NCBI GenBank assembly: GCA_003184365.1
Contig: NKYR01000046.1
Location: 217,518 to 281,517, forward strand
DNA length: 64,000 nucleotides
Direction of reading: 5' to 3'
Source of the DNA: Evernia prunastri
Taxonomy: Eukaryota; Ascomycota; Lecanoromycetes; Lecanorales; Parmeliaceae
The position numbers were made by a program, and so were the translations under genes. Shown one piece after another: positions 24,084-36,268 of this stretch. The notes beneath the pieces were generated by a model that had not been told where the DNA came from, did no database searches, and saw only the letters and a list, made by a program, of their open reading frames with translations. Positions within the stretch are counted from its first letter, which is position 1; each line of letters starts with the position of its first letter.

Positions 24084-25379
24084 TAGGGGCTGGGGGTGGT
24101 GGCGGATTGGACGGAAACCATTCCATGCATTGATTGACGAAGGAGTAGGAATTGTCGAGGCATTTACATGGTCTGCATTGAGACGAAAGCGCTTCATTGT
24201 CTATGTTTGATTGTTTGGCGCTCTGGTGTCTACACACTTCGAACATGTGCCTGTTGCATAATATTGGTATTGCAAAACGGACTTGCCCAGGTCTCTTTTG
24301 ATCGATCGTGGTCCTGGGAGGTTTGTCTTTTGCAGATTTGACAATGCAAAAGTTGGAAAAGAATTGAAGGACTTCGTACATACCACCAACTGTTACCCTT
24401 GTATAATCTTGTACTTTGAACTTGCGAGACCAGAGTTCCCAACAGTCCATTGATACGAGATGTACGTGTAATGGTACCTGGAACGAAAGGGAGGAAGCCC
24501 AGACGATGGTCAAACGCTTTAACCGCGAAACACTGTTGCATACTTATTACTTACTTTGAGTAAAGTAGAGAAATCATGTATTCTATAAGCGACGAGCCGA
24601 CGGCACACCACTTCCTTTTTAAGCTTAAACCGGGTCTATACCATTCGTTCCATTTCCCGAGCATGAAACTCAATACCCGCATAGGCGCTTTTTTCGGTCG
24701 TTTTGTCGACTTTGTCCTTACCCCCTTCCCTCCGAGCTCGTCCGGTTTTTGGTGAGATTTCGATCAGTTATTGGAACGAGGGTGTTTTGGAGCATGGGGT
24801 GAGGGTTTGTTCTGCCTAATATGTGGTGGTTTTTAGCGGTTTTTGGTTGGGATGGAGTGGGTTTGGGAGGGGAGAGGGGAGAGGGGAGGGGAGCGGGGAG
24901 GGATGACTGGATGGATGGGATTGGAAAGGATTGGAAGGGATTGGAATAAGCCGGCTAGGGTTGTCAGGGTGGTAAGGTAGACAGGGAGGGGGTTGAGGGT
25001 GGTATATCTCATTGTCTATGCGTCCGCTGCTGCTGGGGTATCTGATCTTGTTCTGGTGTTTTCAGCTCGTTATATTTGATAAGATTCTCCGTGTTAACAA
25101 TGGAGCCAGCGACTTTCAAGAATTCCCCGTCGGTGTCTCGACCTGTACACGATATGAACGGCAGCCAAATCTCCACTTTACCATGCACGTTTTCTCACTC
25201 CTCTCCCTCTTCCTATTCCTCTTCCTCTTCCCTCTCCTCCATAACCCCATTGACAACCGCGCGTGCCCAATTGGGAAGCAGCGGATCGATCCCGTTGAAA
25301 CGCCTCCTTTAAACCAACTTGGACCATCTATCCATCCAACATCCGTAACCGCGCTAAACCCTCTGAACAAATAGAGACC
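24084..25379. other. intergenic with G-rich tract
   Basis: No supported gene. Bases 24858-24948 are a strongly G-rich plus-strand tract followed by GGATTGGAA-type near repeats; 25191-25260 is pyrimidine-rich. Confidence 0.5.
24858..24948 (+). repeat. G-rich low-complexity tract, G-quadruplex-capable
   Basis: Successive runs of three to four G separated by one to three bases (GGGAGGGGAGAGGGGAG and similar), then repeated GGATTGGAA units. Noncoding, about 780 bp past the end of the IQGAP gene. Confidence 0.7.
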
Positions 25380-25583
25380 ATGAGATGTACCTCGACGGCC
25401 TTACACTCCACCTTTATCGCCGCAGTATCCATCCTCGCCTCCTGTCCCGTCTCCGCCTTAACGAATTCCCCAGCACCGCGCTCCTCGCTCAGCGTGCTGG
25501 GCTTCAATGGTGACTTGTCATGTCAATGCCAAGACGACGACCTGATTCGAATAATCGGGAATCTGTCCTCCTCACTCTGCTAG
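25380..25583 (+). CDS. possible small secreted protein
   Basis: An ATG-initiated 67-codon frame. Its N-terminus resembles a signal peptide: two charged or polar residues, then a hydrophobic stretch STFIAAVSILASCPVSA with an A-x-A-like cleavage site. The remaining 36 residues contain a CQC pair and a terminal Cys. No family is recognised. The frame might continue through an intron, since a GTGCGT follows the stop. The evidence is weak: the frame is short and lies in a gene-poor region. Confidence 0.25.
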   Translation: MRCTSTALHSTFIAAVSILASCPVSALTNSPAPRSSLSVLGFNGDLSCQCQDDDLIRIIGNLSSSLC

Positions 25584-25755
25584 TGCGTGTGCGGGCTAGG
25601 GAGCGAGGCTAAGGGTGGGAACGCTGGAAGAGCCGGGAGGGGCAGGCGGATGTTTGGGGGAGGGATAGTGGTGCTGCTAGTATTCCTTCTGATGAGTCGA
25701 ACGAAGTAGTTACGCCCCAGGTAGCCGGTTAAGCATGGAGTGAGTGGGTCGATGA

Positions 25756-26003
25756 CTAGGGTGGTGAGGAGTGCTTTGGGGGGTTTGCCTTCTCCAGCTT
25801 TTCATCGTTCTGTTTCAGCGTCGCTAAATCGAGTGCAATCATTGGCTGGTCGCACTGTTTGAGAGCAGTGATGAACGCTTCAACGCCGCTTTGAGTTGAC
25901 GTTACGAAATATACTGGGCTGTTGAAAGATCCCGCACTGACGGTTATCAGCAGGTGGCTACCAGTGGCTGCGACTTCACCAACAACGATAACGCGTGTGG
26001 CGG
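25756..26003 (-). pseudogene. orphan exon-like fragment, unknown protein
   Basis: Reading the minus strand towards a TAG at 25756-25758 gives a plausible coding run: RVIVVGEVAATGSHLLITVS, then a segment containing SPVYFVTSTQSGVEAFITAL and CDQPMIALDLATLKQNDEKL. Upstream on the same strand (about 26240-26460) another frame, LPVIGRKVLDPIEIGGHSH, also looks protein-like, but I could not join the two into one model with a start codon. I do not recognise the family. It could be the last exon of a small gene or a decaying remnant. Confidence 0.3.
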
Positions 26004-26474
26004 TGATACAACAGCTTGGAGCGCACCTGGGTTCGAAAAGACGAGGAAGTTTTGCGCTGTAGTCGACTCAGGAGGAACGGTTGGTGTGGTTGCTGGACTA
26101 TTGTAGGAGTGCACAAAAGGAGAGGAGAATGCGGATTGGTTTGTTTCTTTATGAACGCGGATCCTGGCCAGTATTGTCAGCACAGGTCTCAAATTAGTGC
26201 AGAATCTTGCACTATTCTAGGTTCTGATGAAGCTTACCTAGGAGAAGTATTGAAAGTGGTCGCTTCCTGTATCCCAGCCGAGTTCCCCGTTGGCCAAAGA
26301 CCTGAGAATATTAGCTTGTGGTCGATGACTGTGCCCGCCAATCTCTATGGGGTCTAGGACCTTACGACCAATTACAGGTAGACCTGGATGAGCAAGCGAA
26401 GTCATATCGACATCCACGGCAGAAACAGCCAAGGTTCGAAAAAGGTAGCAAGGCGCGAGCACGTCTCTGCTCAT

Positions 26475-29024
26475 CTGAGTGACTGTTCGAAAAGTTTTAC
26501 GCGTGGAGTGAAAGAGATACGGCTCGATGAGGGACGACAGAGGATAAGTTTCCTATGTGCCACGGCGAATGTGCACCGAAAGTCTCTTCGATAAGACCAC
26601 GGATCTTGGAGGAGAACAAGGAGTTGTATGTTTCCTAGATGTGCCAGCCGGATGAATTACATTGTTTGCTTGCTGAAAAGTCTGCCCAACTTTGGTTGTC
26701 TTGTACGGCGTGTCGAAGATGCTTGAAGACCCGCTTGAGGTCGAGGCTGCTGCGAAAGTGGTGCCCGTGTAAACGTATGTTCCAAGTTTCCATACTCAAT
26801 GAGATTGAGAAGTTGACTGTTCCTCCTTCTTCAGCCACGACTGGATCTTTTTGCTAATTATGGTACCTTGGCGTTCTACTTGTGTTTCCTTCTATAATCG
26901 ACGCCAGCCTTTATTCAGTCTCTCTGCTTCACGGGCTGTATGCGAGTGCTCCGAAGATAAAGACCTGGATCCTGATATGTCTGACTCGTATTCACAAAGG
27001 GCTTAGCAGGGATACTCGAAAGCGGCTCTCGTATTACTCGCATATACATTAAAAAATGCAAGGCGCGCTTGCGGATCTCCTTTTCCGTTCCCCCTTCCGA
27101 CTCATTCGTACCTAGTAGATGTTCGACTCGTGTGCAATGGCTGTACCACGTCGTCGATTGAACAGGTACTGCTGTTTCCGCTCATTGAAGAATTGAGGAG
27201 GCAAAACGTCCGTTTCCATCTTGTCAACTTCTTAGAGGACATACTGTCTTAGACATCTGACCTGGTGTGCCAAAAAATGACAAGGTCGGCAGCCTGTTTT
27301 GTGAAAAGATGAGCAGGGCGTAGCACCACTGAGCACTGAGATTCTGCGGCAGTCATCCTCATAGAGCCCTATTGAAACCAACTGTGCGCTCGGCAAGTCC
27401 TTTTCTGCAGGTGGCCCTTTTTGGATCACTAAGGGCACCGATGACTGGCTCGTTGCACACTCGAACACGATCGACGGCTGTCGCGTTGTAACCCCCTTGT
27501 CCACTCCCGGTACGCGAGGATCGTTTCTATTTTGAGCTGACGGTACAAGGGGTTCCGAACAGTAAATGATACTGCTGCTGGTGATCTGCAAAACCCCAAC
27601 CCCCCTGCATGATCTTAGCCTTTGCCATCTGACTGGTGCTTGGTCTATGAGCCTTTATTCCAGAAGCGGCGAGCAGCTGGAGACCGGTGCAACCACCGGA
27701 CCCGATGGAATGCGAACAGATCATTTAGGAGGAAGCTAGGCATTCTGGACGGACATGGTCAAGTCTTGCAGTTATAGCGATCCGGTGTACGTTCTATTTC
27801 TGCAACGACACCATCTGCGCGATATATCTTGCCTTGATGCATCTCTGCTTGTTAGTCTCGAGATCCAGCGTATGGTGATATCAGAAATCAAAGCAAATCT
27901 GTTCAAATGACACCGATGCAGCTCCGGTCATGTCTACCCGTCTGTGTTGTAATAATTCCAACCAAGCTCTCAGCTTCCCCTCAAGCATTTGTGGATCGAT
28001 TTCCGACTTCTCTCACGCGGGGGATCGAGGACTTTAGGACTTGGGTGCAGCAAGTCTTTACAACTTGTCCCATTCATTAGTTGCGCAAAGTTTTGGACAG
28101 TATCCCTGTACATTTTGGAGCACGTATAAATACTAGTTTACTGTGCGTGGCGCCGTTAATCTGCAAGCACACGCGTACACCTGCGAGAATGGCAGGGCCA
28201 AACCACCCCGAATCTAAAACTAGGGGTGCATATGCAAAAGCGATGGATCATATCCGATTGCTTGATTGCTCTGTTCAATTTGACCCAGGTCGTTCGAATT
28301 CTAGAATAACCAGGGAACCAAGAGGCTCGATCCGATCTAGTTGCATACGACATGTGCCATCAAAGTCTTCTTCACTCTCAGAACTAAAGCATAATGTCGT
28401 GCATGGTCGCGCTTGGTTTTACTGCAAACAGGAAAGCATTGCGAGAAGAATCGATCTTGCAGCGGATGCGCATCGTGAGCGTTGCTGACTAGAAAGAAAG
28501 CTGACGTTGTAGGTCTCTTTTGCGATCAGTTATTACCGACGCATCCCTTCCGTAGAAGAATCCATCATGTCGGTCTTTAGGAGCCAAGACGTAATGAGAC
28601 TTCCTCGCCTGAAGCAGTGACACCTTTCTTATCAAGTTATTGCCTCTTAGCATGGCTGTTGAAGTTTCGAGTAGTTAAAAGCCCTATCTGCCAAGATCAG
28701 TTGTTTTTTTTTACAGAAGACTGCGTACAGATACAAGGCTCGATGTCCTATGTTGACGTCTTTCCTCCTAACCGATTAAATTCGAGCCCCCATTAAGAGA
28801 AAGACATTAACGCCAATATCGCCCAATACATTTATGCACAAAAGTGGGAAATAACATTCCATTTGGGCCTCTTGCATCAAGGCTCAAGTCAAAGACTGCT
28901 CGTGGGTGCACCCCCAACGCTAATGACACACACTTATCGAATTGGACCAACGCTTGAAGTCAGCACAATCTCTTAGGTGTATTCGCGGTGTCCGTAATGC
29001 TAAGCGCTCTATAAAGACCATCTT
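26475..29024. other. gene-poor region, nothing supported
   Basis: About 2.5 kb of mixed-composition sequence without a coding region that I can support on either strand. The longest ATG frame is 100 codons near 28189 and has no family signal. No direct repeat or transposon end was recognised. Confidence 0.5.
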
Positions 29025-30573
29025 CTATGTAAAGGCAGTAAGCCTGTTGGCAAGGTAATGATCCTCGAACTTGATGATCCCAGAGCCCTCATGGTGCATG
29101 GATTCACAGCTGCTATCAAAGGGCTGGCCAAAGAGGGGTAGATCTTGTCCGTCGAAAACTGTCCCATTTTGTTGGGTCTCTGGATTCTCCGTCATGCCCT
29201 CGTAATCATAGATACCAGTTTCCGGAAAAGATGGTTGTGTAGAAGACAAAGGAGGCGTCAAGTAGTATGGCAGGCGACCTGTAGCGTTCCAGTCTGGGTG
29301 GGGAGAAGCCTGGTGGAGAGACTCATCCGAAAGAGCATTGAAGGTAGAGTTAGGATCGCTTCCCTGATAGCTGGCGTATCTGCTGTCATGGTCAAGTAAC
29401 GCAGACCTTCGCATTTTGGCAGACTTCCTAGCGGCTCTCCCTCCTTTCCTCCCTGATCGTTGCCTCTTAGGATCCGCATGATCGACGTTGTCGCTTCTTT
29501 TGCTAACCGTCTTCTGGCGGTATCTTGTAGTGGATTCAATGCCCGCACCAACAGCCGAGGGTTCCAGGACCCAAATGAAGCCTTTCTTTGCTTTGTTGGA
29601 GGGATCAACATGGGGAACTTTTCTGAAGGCCTGTTCCTATGTCAGTCTCCCTGAATGGTAACTTGTTGCGATTTGCGAAACATACCCCGTTCATTGACAG
29701 GTTGTGTCTGACACTATTCTGCCATCCTTTGAAGGCTGGATCTCTTGCTTTGTCGGTATTCTGTGCTATCCACTCATAGATGTCCTTTAGCACCATCTGG
29801 TGCTCGGGGGCATCCATCAACGCTCGATAAATCAGCTTGGCATATGGAGGCTCGCCTTGCTTGCCCTCGCTTTCGCTCTCGCTGTCTAGTGGGGCAGACC
29901 GTTCCGTACGCCGGGGGGGCCGATGCAACTTGGGCTGAGTCTTTGCGCGCAAGTCTGCAGAGGTTGCATAAAACGATGGACTAAAAGAAGGTGCAGTATC
30001 GTAGGCATGATGCGGTAGGTTGTATCTGGACCTAGCACTTGTTTCCTCAAAAGCGCTAGGAGTCGAGAAGTCCATCCAGTGCGGTAATTGGCTTTGATGG
30101 CTTGATGTGGGTAGAACAGGAGGTTGAATTGCTAGATTTGATTGAACGGATGGGGTCAGCTCTTGGTCCGTTTCAAAGGAACTGTTGTTGAATGAAGACG
30201 ACAATGACGAGAACGGCGTTGGCAGCTGTTGTTGAGATCGAATGCTCCACTTGTCCCCTCCGTTGGTTTGATTCTCAACATCCCTGAAACAACCCTGCGA
30301 TTGGATAGCAGAGCTTGGCTCCGTCCGATAGCCAAAGAACTGTTGGCCAAAGGCGGCTGATTGTTCCGATTTTGGCCATATAAATGGTGGTTCCGGACTG
30401 GTGTAAGCTTGACTGGCAAAGTGGTGCGATGCATCATGACTGTGTTCTGAGAGCGCTGAAGGTCGGTTGAGGAGTAATGCGGGCATGATGGTTTGTGGAC
30501 CGCTATCAGTCATCGGAGATTCGCGGGGAGTCAAAGGGTTGTCAGGGTTGAGGTCATTTGTGTTGTTTGACAT
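29025..30573 (-). CDS. forkhead-domain transcription factor
   Basis: Nuclear sequence-specific regulator. Exons 30573-29686 and 29636-29025 join to 499 residues. The N-terminal 215 residues are Ser/Pro/Gln-rich. The winged-helix domain sits at about 245-330: PPYAKLIYRALMDAPEHQM, VLKDIYEWIAQNTDKARDP, then WQNSVRHNLSMNG at the exon junction and FRKVP...KKGFIWVLEPSA in exon 2. The H3 recognition helix motif NSVRHNLS is intact. A basic patch (DPKRQRSGRKGGRAARKSAK) follows as a likely nuclear signal. The start at MSNNTNDLNP (30573) is preferred to an upstream in-frame ATG at 30750, because the upstream 59 residues are atypical. No FHA domain, so it is of the Sep1/Fhl-independent single-forkhead type; the target genes are unknown. 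Confidence 0.9.
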
Positions 30574-31826
30574 ATCGGGGGACTGGAAGTGACGATGGAT
30601 TGATCTGTGTAGTAACATTGCTAGATCAGTTTCCCAAGGCACAGAGATGAAAGTGTCCCTCTTTGTCCGATTTTGAACAATGGCGATGTCAGTGCAACAG
30701 TCTATCAATTGGCGGGAAAAGAAGAGATGTGGGTGAAGCTTGAGTGACATAGCTTGTGAAGCGTGACAGCAGTAATTTCATTGACTGTTAGCCTAACCTT
30801 CAACCTTTGTTACACGGAAGCCAACTCATAAACCCGAGCTGGCCTGCACACCCCTGTGGTATGCTGCAAGCAAACAAGCATGGGATGGTTAGACCGTTAG
30901 AGAAACTGTGAATACCCTCTGGGTCCGCCGCACATCAACCGGCTTCCGGCATCACGTTGCCCAAGATGAGCCGATTTTACGGAGATGTGCCCTAGCACGA
31001 TCGTCCAATTGCGGAGCTTCGCCAGCATAAAGCTAGCTTGTGCATTTCGTGGGGAGCGAATTTTGAGATACTGATGGCGGAAGATTGCCTTCGTTTGTAA
31101 AGGTACAGAAAACTCTCTAAGGTGCTTATTGGATAGCACGGGTAGTTGCAGACAGGCAGATTCATCGGCAAATAAGCCCTGATGCGTACACACTGTGTTA
31201 TTGTTGCCAAGGCTCTAGAATATCCAGAGAATACCCAGAAAACCTAGGCACATGATCGTTGATTGGGCTCCGACATGAGAGAAAACTGGGAACCCGAAAC
31301 TGCACTGAGCCTTCGGACGCCGCCATACCTCTGCAGAGAGGTCATTCATCCCAGGTCGTTACGAAAAGCATAAGAAAAGCTCATGCATTGTTATCTTAGA
31401 GCCGCAATTGTTGAGATTTTAAGTGCATAAGAGCGCCAGGTTTGAATTAGTGCCCAGCGCCGAATGCGTTCATCGGCAGGTTTTATATAAGCTCTTAACA
31501 ATCTAACGGCCAGCAAAATTGTGTCCAAAGCTGAGTGATTGAATCAAGGTACGTGCTTATGATAATGTACGTGACCAAAGAAAAGAGACGGTCATGCCAC
31601 TCATTTTGTTGCACATTTCCTATGGATATTGAAGCCATAGGCGACCAAGGTGTTTGTTGCGAATGTGCAATCTAGTTGACACACAATCTTAAAAGTACTG
31701 TGATCATGAAATCTCTGAGATTGGAGCTGCGTGCGAGCCACAGCAAATGGGAAGACTTGTTCGAGAAGGCAAGGGAACAGCACGCCTTCTGGGATGCATT
31801 TCTCAGACTCTAAGAAATCTAAGGTT
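30574..31826. other. intergenic: forkhead promoter, 3' flank of cactin
   Basis: About 1.25 kb with no supported gene on either strand; only short frames without family signal. Confidence 0.5.
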
Positions 31827-33739
31827 CTACTTGCGATAATAGACCTGCAACGAAGACATTAGGGCTTGTGGGCACAGATGGCGAGGGTGGCTTACCTTTT
31901 TGAACTGAAAGTGGAGTTGTAGGATGCCCTGTTAACGAAGGTCAGACTTTGCTCTGAAAATTGGGAAGGAGATGGTTGGAAGATGGTAGAGTTTTTCAAT
32001 GGAATTTGATGGCGAATGAGAGGACTCACCTTGTCGAAACTGCTTCGAAAGCCGCGCTCTCTCTTGGCACTATAGTCCCATTCTTTGTCTACGATTCGAA
32101 ACGCGAGATCTTCGTATGGAGGACCACTAATGAACCTAATAAGGCACGTATCCTCCTCACCCGCTGGCGCAAATGACTCTCCCCTCTTTCGTCCATTCTC
32201 ACGCTCAATGCGATATGTTGGAGCTTTCCCCTTGTCGATAAGATCCGGGTAGAAGACATTAAACTTGTAGCCCTGGACAACCTTAGGTGGCGGATTGTCA
32301 TGATCGTAGTGGGTCTGGTTGTACTTGTTCCATTCATAGCCCATCTGAACACGATTGAAATAGCGAGGCTTTCGTGGGCGATATTTGCTAGCCCACTGAG
32401 GTTTGGAAGATGAAGACAAGTCTTCCTCGCCAGCAAAAATCTCTTCATCTTCTTGAACACCTCTAGCGACTTCTCTTTCGTACAAAGCTTTTGTCGCAGA
32501 TGAAAAGTCTTCGTTGGGAACGGTTGCAAAGCGCGATGCACCAGAAGTGGAAGCTTCAGTCGTCTTGGAGGCAACCACTGGTGCCTTTTTGTCTGACTGA
32601 GCTCGTCGTAAGGGTACATACTTCAACTTAAGCACTCTTTGACGCTCAGACGCAAGCTTATCCATAAATTCCTTCTCGTCTACCGTATCAAGGCCTTTGT
32701 CCTCAGCTCGAAGCTTGAGGAGTGGCTCCGGATCTAAATTTTTGGAAGCTTTGAGGAAGAGCGATTCAGCGTTCAAATCATCAACAACTGAGAGTCCGAG
32801 ATCCTTCGAATTGCTGATGCTAGTGAGAAGAGCCAATTTGTCCTTTACAAGCACTGCCTCTGCACGCTGCTCGTGCCTAAGATCATCCAAGCGACTCTCT
32901 ATGATATTTTTGTAGACTGCGTTCAACTCTGCACGTGACTTATAAACGGCTACATTCCGAAGCAGTTGCTCCCAGTACTCCACATCGATAGGCTCATTGG
33001 ACTGCAATTTGCCTGATATTTGTTTCTCCAGGCTTTCCAATTCTGTCAGGGTTTTAGGACTAAGCAGTCGATCAACATCGGCTGATACGGAGCTCGAGGA
33101 ACGCCCACGATATGCTACAGGTGCAAGCTTATCCTGGTAATCCTTACATATCACGTGCAACGCCTGAGATGAGTTAGCAGAGCGTTGGCTATCGGATTGG
33201 ACGAGCCTTACTTTCCAATACCGACGATTGCTCTGATTTGACTCCAGTGCCATGTACGTCTCAATATCCTTGTCCAAGCCCTGCAGCTGAGGTAAATCGA
33301 GGCCCTCGAATACGGCAGAGGGATCCACAACGTCAATGTCTGCTTCATTACTGTCCTCTTCCAACGGATCCCTGGTGGGATCGATGACACCCAATGTCAC
33401 AGCAAGCCAGTCTATGGATTTCGCCCGCCCTTCTCTCACGCGTATATGGGCCTTCTTCTTCGACTGCTGCAGCACAAAGTCGTCCTCTTTTGCAACCCAT
33501 TCTCTCATCTGCTCTGCCTCTTGTATCTGATTCAGGCGTGTCTGCTCTCTTGTGAAGATGTCTTGCTGTTTTCTTGCAGCGACCTCATCATTATGGCCAT
33601 GGTCACTATCCAAACGCCTCGGTCTATCCTGATTTTGGTTCCGTCGGTGGTCTTTGGATGGTCGTTGCCACGGGGGTGGGGAGGATGGTTCGGGTCTCTT
33701 GTGGGATTCATGTATAGATATCAGATTGGGGTTGCTCAT
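31827..33739 (-). CDS. cactin, spliceosome-associated protein
   Basis: Conserved nuclear protein linked to pre-mRNA splicing (fission yeast Cay1) and, in animals, to Cactus/IkB signalling. Exons 33739-32030, 31928-31896, 31844-31827 give 586 residues; the last two exons are only 33 and 18 nt, and restoring them yields the diagnostic C-terminus FDKGILQLHFQFKKVYYRK. The Arg/His-rich N-terminus is followed by the mid-domain (AEQMREWVAKEDDFVLQQSK, RAKSIDWLAVTLGVIDP, EVFEGLDLPQL-type) and the cactin-binding C-terminal domain (RKPRYFNRVQMGYEWNKYNQ, PPPKVVQGYKFNVFYPDLID, RFISGPPYEDLAFRIVDKEW). It shares a 250-bp divergent promoter with the Nej1 gene. Confidence 0.94.
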
Positions 33740-33989
33740 AGTGTGAAGATAATGCAGACCGAGAAGATCTACGCATACAAATGTAGTAAAAGGATTTTGG
33801 ACGTGGTAAAAAAGGTCCCACGATGTGCCGCACGCTTAGCCAGTATTAACCGCCAAGCATCTCAGTTGCATGAGTTAGCTTATACGCATTCTACAGGGCC
33901 TCCAGGGCTCCTTCAACAACTTTACGCAAACTTCAGCTGGACACAAAGTTTTTTCGATCTTTTGTTTGGGTGTTGGATACTTCAGAATC
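33740..33989. promoter_or_regulatory. divergent promoter, cactin / Nej1
   Basis: Only 250 bp separate the two ATGs on opposite strands, so both core promoters and 5' leaders must fit here. No specific site recognised. Confidence 0.55.
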
Positions 33990-35611
33990 ATGCCTTCCGC
34001 TTGGAAGCCCCTTGATTTGCACTTCAAGTATAATGGCATACCTCCTCTCTTAGTCAAATACGAATTCGGCCCATCCGACTATAAAATATGGCTTACAGAT
34101 CTTTCGTATATCTGGACCGAATCGCTTGATCGGAGACAGATCGTAATGAGAGCGTTCCAAAGTGAGACAAGCATTGATCCCAGCGAAGATCCTACCCAAA
34201 TGTCTCTTTTCTTTAGAAGTATTGAAGATGCTTTACACCAACGTCCAGGAACTGGTATAAAATTGGACGGGAGCCAACAGTTGACCTTACATACATCAAC
34301 TCCTTTACCATATCCCCTTCAGCCTCTCACATGGTCTATCGTATTTATGCTTGCGCCCAGATCAACGTTTGCTTCAGAATTCGTATCGCCTCTTCTAAGC
34401 CAGCAGCTTATTGCAAAGATGGAGAAAACTTCCCTGCTGCAGCAATTGAAAGAGAAAGACAACGTCATTGCTAAACTGATTGATAAGATGCAAGGCGATG
34501 GTGTTGATCTGGGAAAAGTATTTCCCGGTGTTGTGTCGTCAAAGTCCGCTGCAGGACCCAATGCACGTCGAGCGGTAGCCAAGTCTGTTAGGGGTCTTGA
34601 AGAATTTGACCAGGACCAATGGCAAAATCAACTGGGAAAGGACTATAGACTCTCCGGAAAATTGGATGACACTCTACCGCAGGTATTTGATGATGATAGC
34701 AAAGATAGTGGTGAGGCACTGCAGACGTCAGATTATGGGGAATGGTGGAAGAGTGTAGATCATAAAGACTCGGAAGGGCAAGGAGCCCCGCTAGCCGTCA
34801 AAGAGACAGATGCTAAACAAGAAAGTGTGATAGAAGAAGATGAGTTTCAGGTAATTGAACTTCGCAGGTGGTCGAAAGCAAGCTAACGCTATCGCAGAGA
34901 CAATCGACTCCTCCAAAACCTTTAGCTCAGGCACCGAGACCCGAGAAGCTGGTCGTGGACATTGAACCAAAGACTCCAGACAATTTAGGGAGTGAAGGCC
35001 CAGATGAGGGTGGCTCGACGACTGACGAGAGCGATAACGACCTTCAGTCTTACCACTCCAAGCCTCTGCCCTTGCGTTTAGACGGGCCGTCAGCCAGCGG
35101 TTCTGCGAACGATCTCAAAGGTATTCAATCAGAGCCTATGGACTTGGACGATGACGGCTTGACCGCTTCTGGATCAGACACCGATGACATTCCTGCCAAG
35201 ACTTATTCCGTGCCAAAATCAAAGCCGAAGCTGGGCAGAATAGGTGGCAGAGGCAAAGAAAGCTCTCCCGAAACGCTTGCGGTACCCACATCAGTCCCAA
35301 GGCTCGGCAAGATCGGTGGCAAAGGCAAGCCTGGCAAAGTAGGTGGCACTGGATCTGTGTCTCATCAAAATGGGGGCGCCGCATCGAACAAGCCAGGAGA
35401 ATATGTGAGCCCAAAGCGTGAAGCGAGGGATCAGAGCACTGCAGCAGATACATTGGAGCCAGGGAGGAGGAGTCGGACGCTCCAACAGCCTCCAGAACCC
35501 GCACTTCCTAGAGAGTCGTCCCAAGAAAGAGCCAATAGAAAGAGGGAACAACTAAAGCGAGAGTTGGAAAGTAAGAGTCAAGCTGCAACCAAGAAAAAGC
35601 GTAGATTTTGA
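33990..35611 (+). CDS. NEJ1: XLF/Nej1 non-homologous end-joining factor
   Basis: DNA ligase IV cofactor in double-strand break end joining, nuclear. Exons 33990-34850 and 34898-35611 join to 524 residues. The N-terminal head (WKPLDL, PPLLVKYEFGPSDYKIWLTDLSYIWTE, RRQIVMRAF, PLPYPLQPLTWSIVFMLAP) and the coiled-coil stalk (SPLLSQQLIAKMEKTSLLQQ, LKEKDNVIAKLIDKMQGDG) match fungal XLF. The long acidic tail carries two copies of an LG(R/K)IGG(R/K)GK motif (near residues 416 and 441) and ends in the basic KKKRRF, like the C-terminal Ku/DNA-binding tails of this family. The start at MPSAW is chosen over an upstream GTG/ATG at 33966. Heterogeneous sequence outside the head is normal for Nej1. Confidence 0.88.
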
Positions 35612-36268
35612 CGTGGTGATGGGGGACCACTTGTCTTTCTGGGCCTTCAGCTGAACTGGCTGATTTGATCATTTTACTGAACTCAACCCGAAAATATACA
35701 CAGTGGATCTGTGTCAGATCAAGCCTGTGGGTAATAATTGCATTGTATGTGAGAGATGTCTTTGTTTCCTTCATCCAAGTGCTGACTCAATTAATTCATC
35801 CTTGCTGCCTGGATAGGTACACGACGTGGCGCTGCATTTCGCCCTTTGTTGGCATGTAGAGAGTGTCGATGGGATAGTAGCCATGTTGGACACTTGGATC
35901 AGCAGTAGGGTGGGTAGATTAATGAAAGACCTTACTAGATAGATCAGGACTTCCCTCGATGTCGCAACCTGTACAGCATATGGCTTTCCCCTGTGCTAAG
36001 CCCTTCGAACACCCCATAGGGCGCATGGACAGGAATGACACCTTTTGCATGACACTACTTGGAACTCTCCCTCACACACATCACCATTTCTGATCCTCAA
36101 ACCTCTGAATGCTTTGCTGAAGTGCTTCTCTCTGGAAATAAAAATATAGTGCTTTCTGAAAGGTATTCACTATAGGCTCCGAAGCCAACTCTACTCCAAT
36201 TAAGAGACCGATCTATCTTTGACAACTTCTACGCAAAATCTAAGCTAAGCTACTCAGCTTGAACCATT
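35612..36268. other. intergenic, nothing recognised
   Basis: Holds the promoter of the next plus-strand gene; short non-conserved frames only. Confidence 0.5.

Noticed and set aside
28189..28488. 100-codon ATG frame in the gene-poor region
   Set aside because: No recognisable domain, no clear promoter or splice context; not enough to call a gene.
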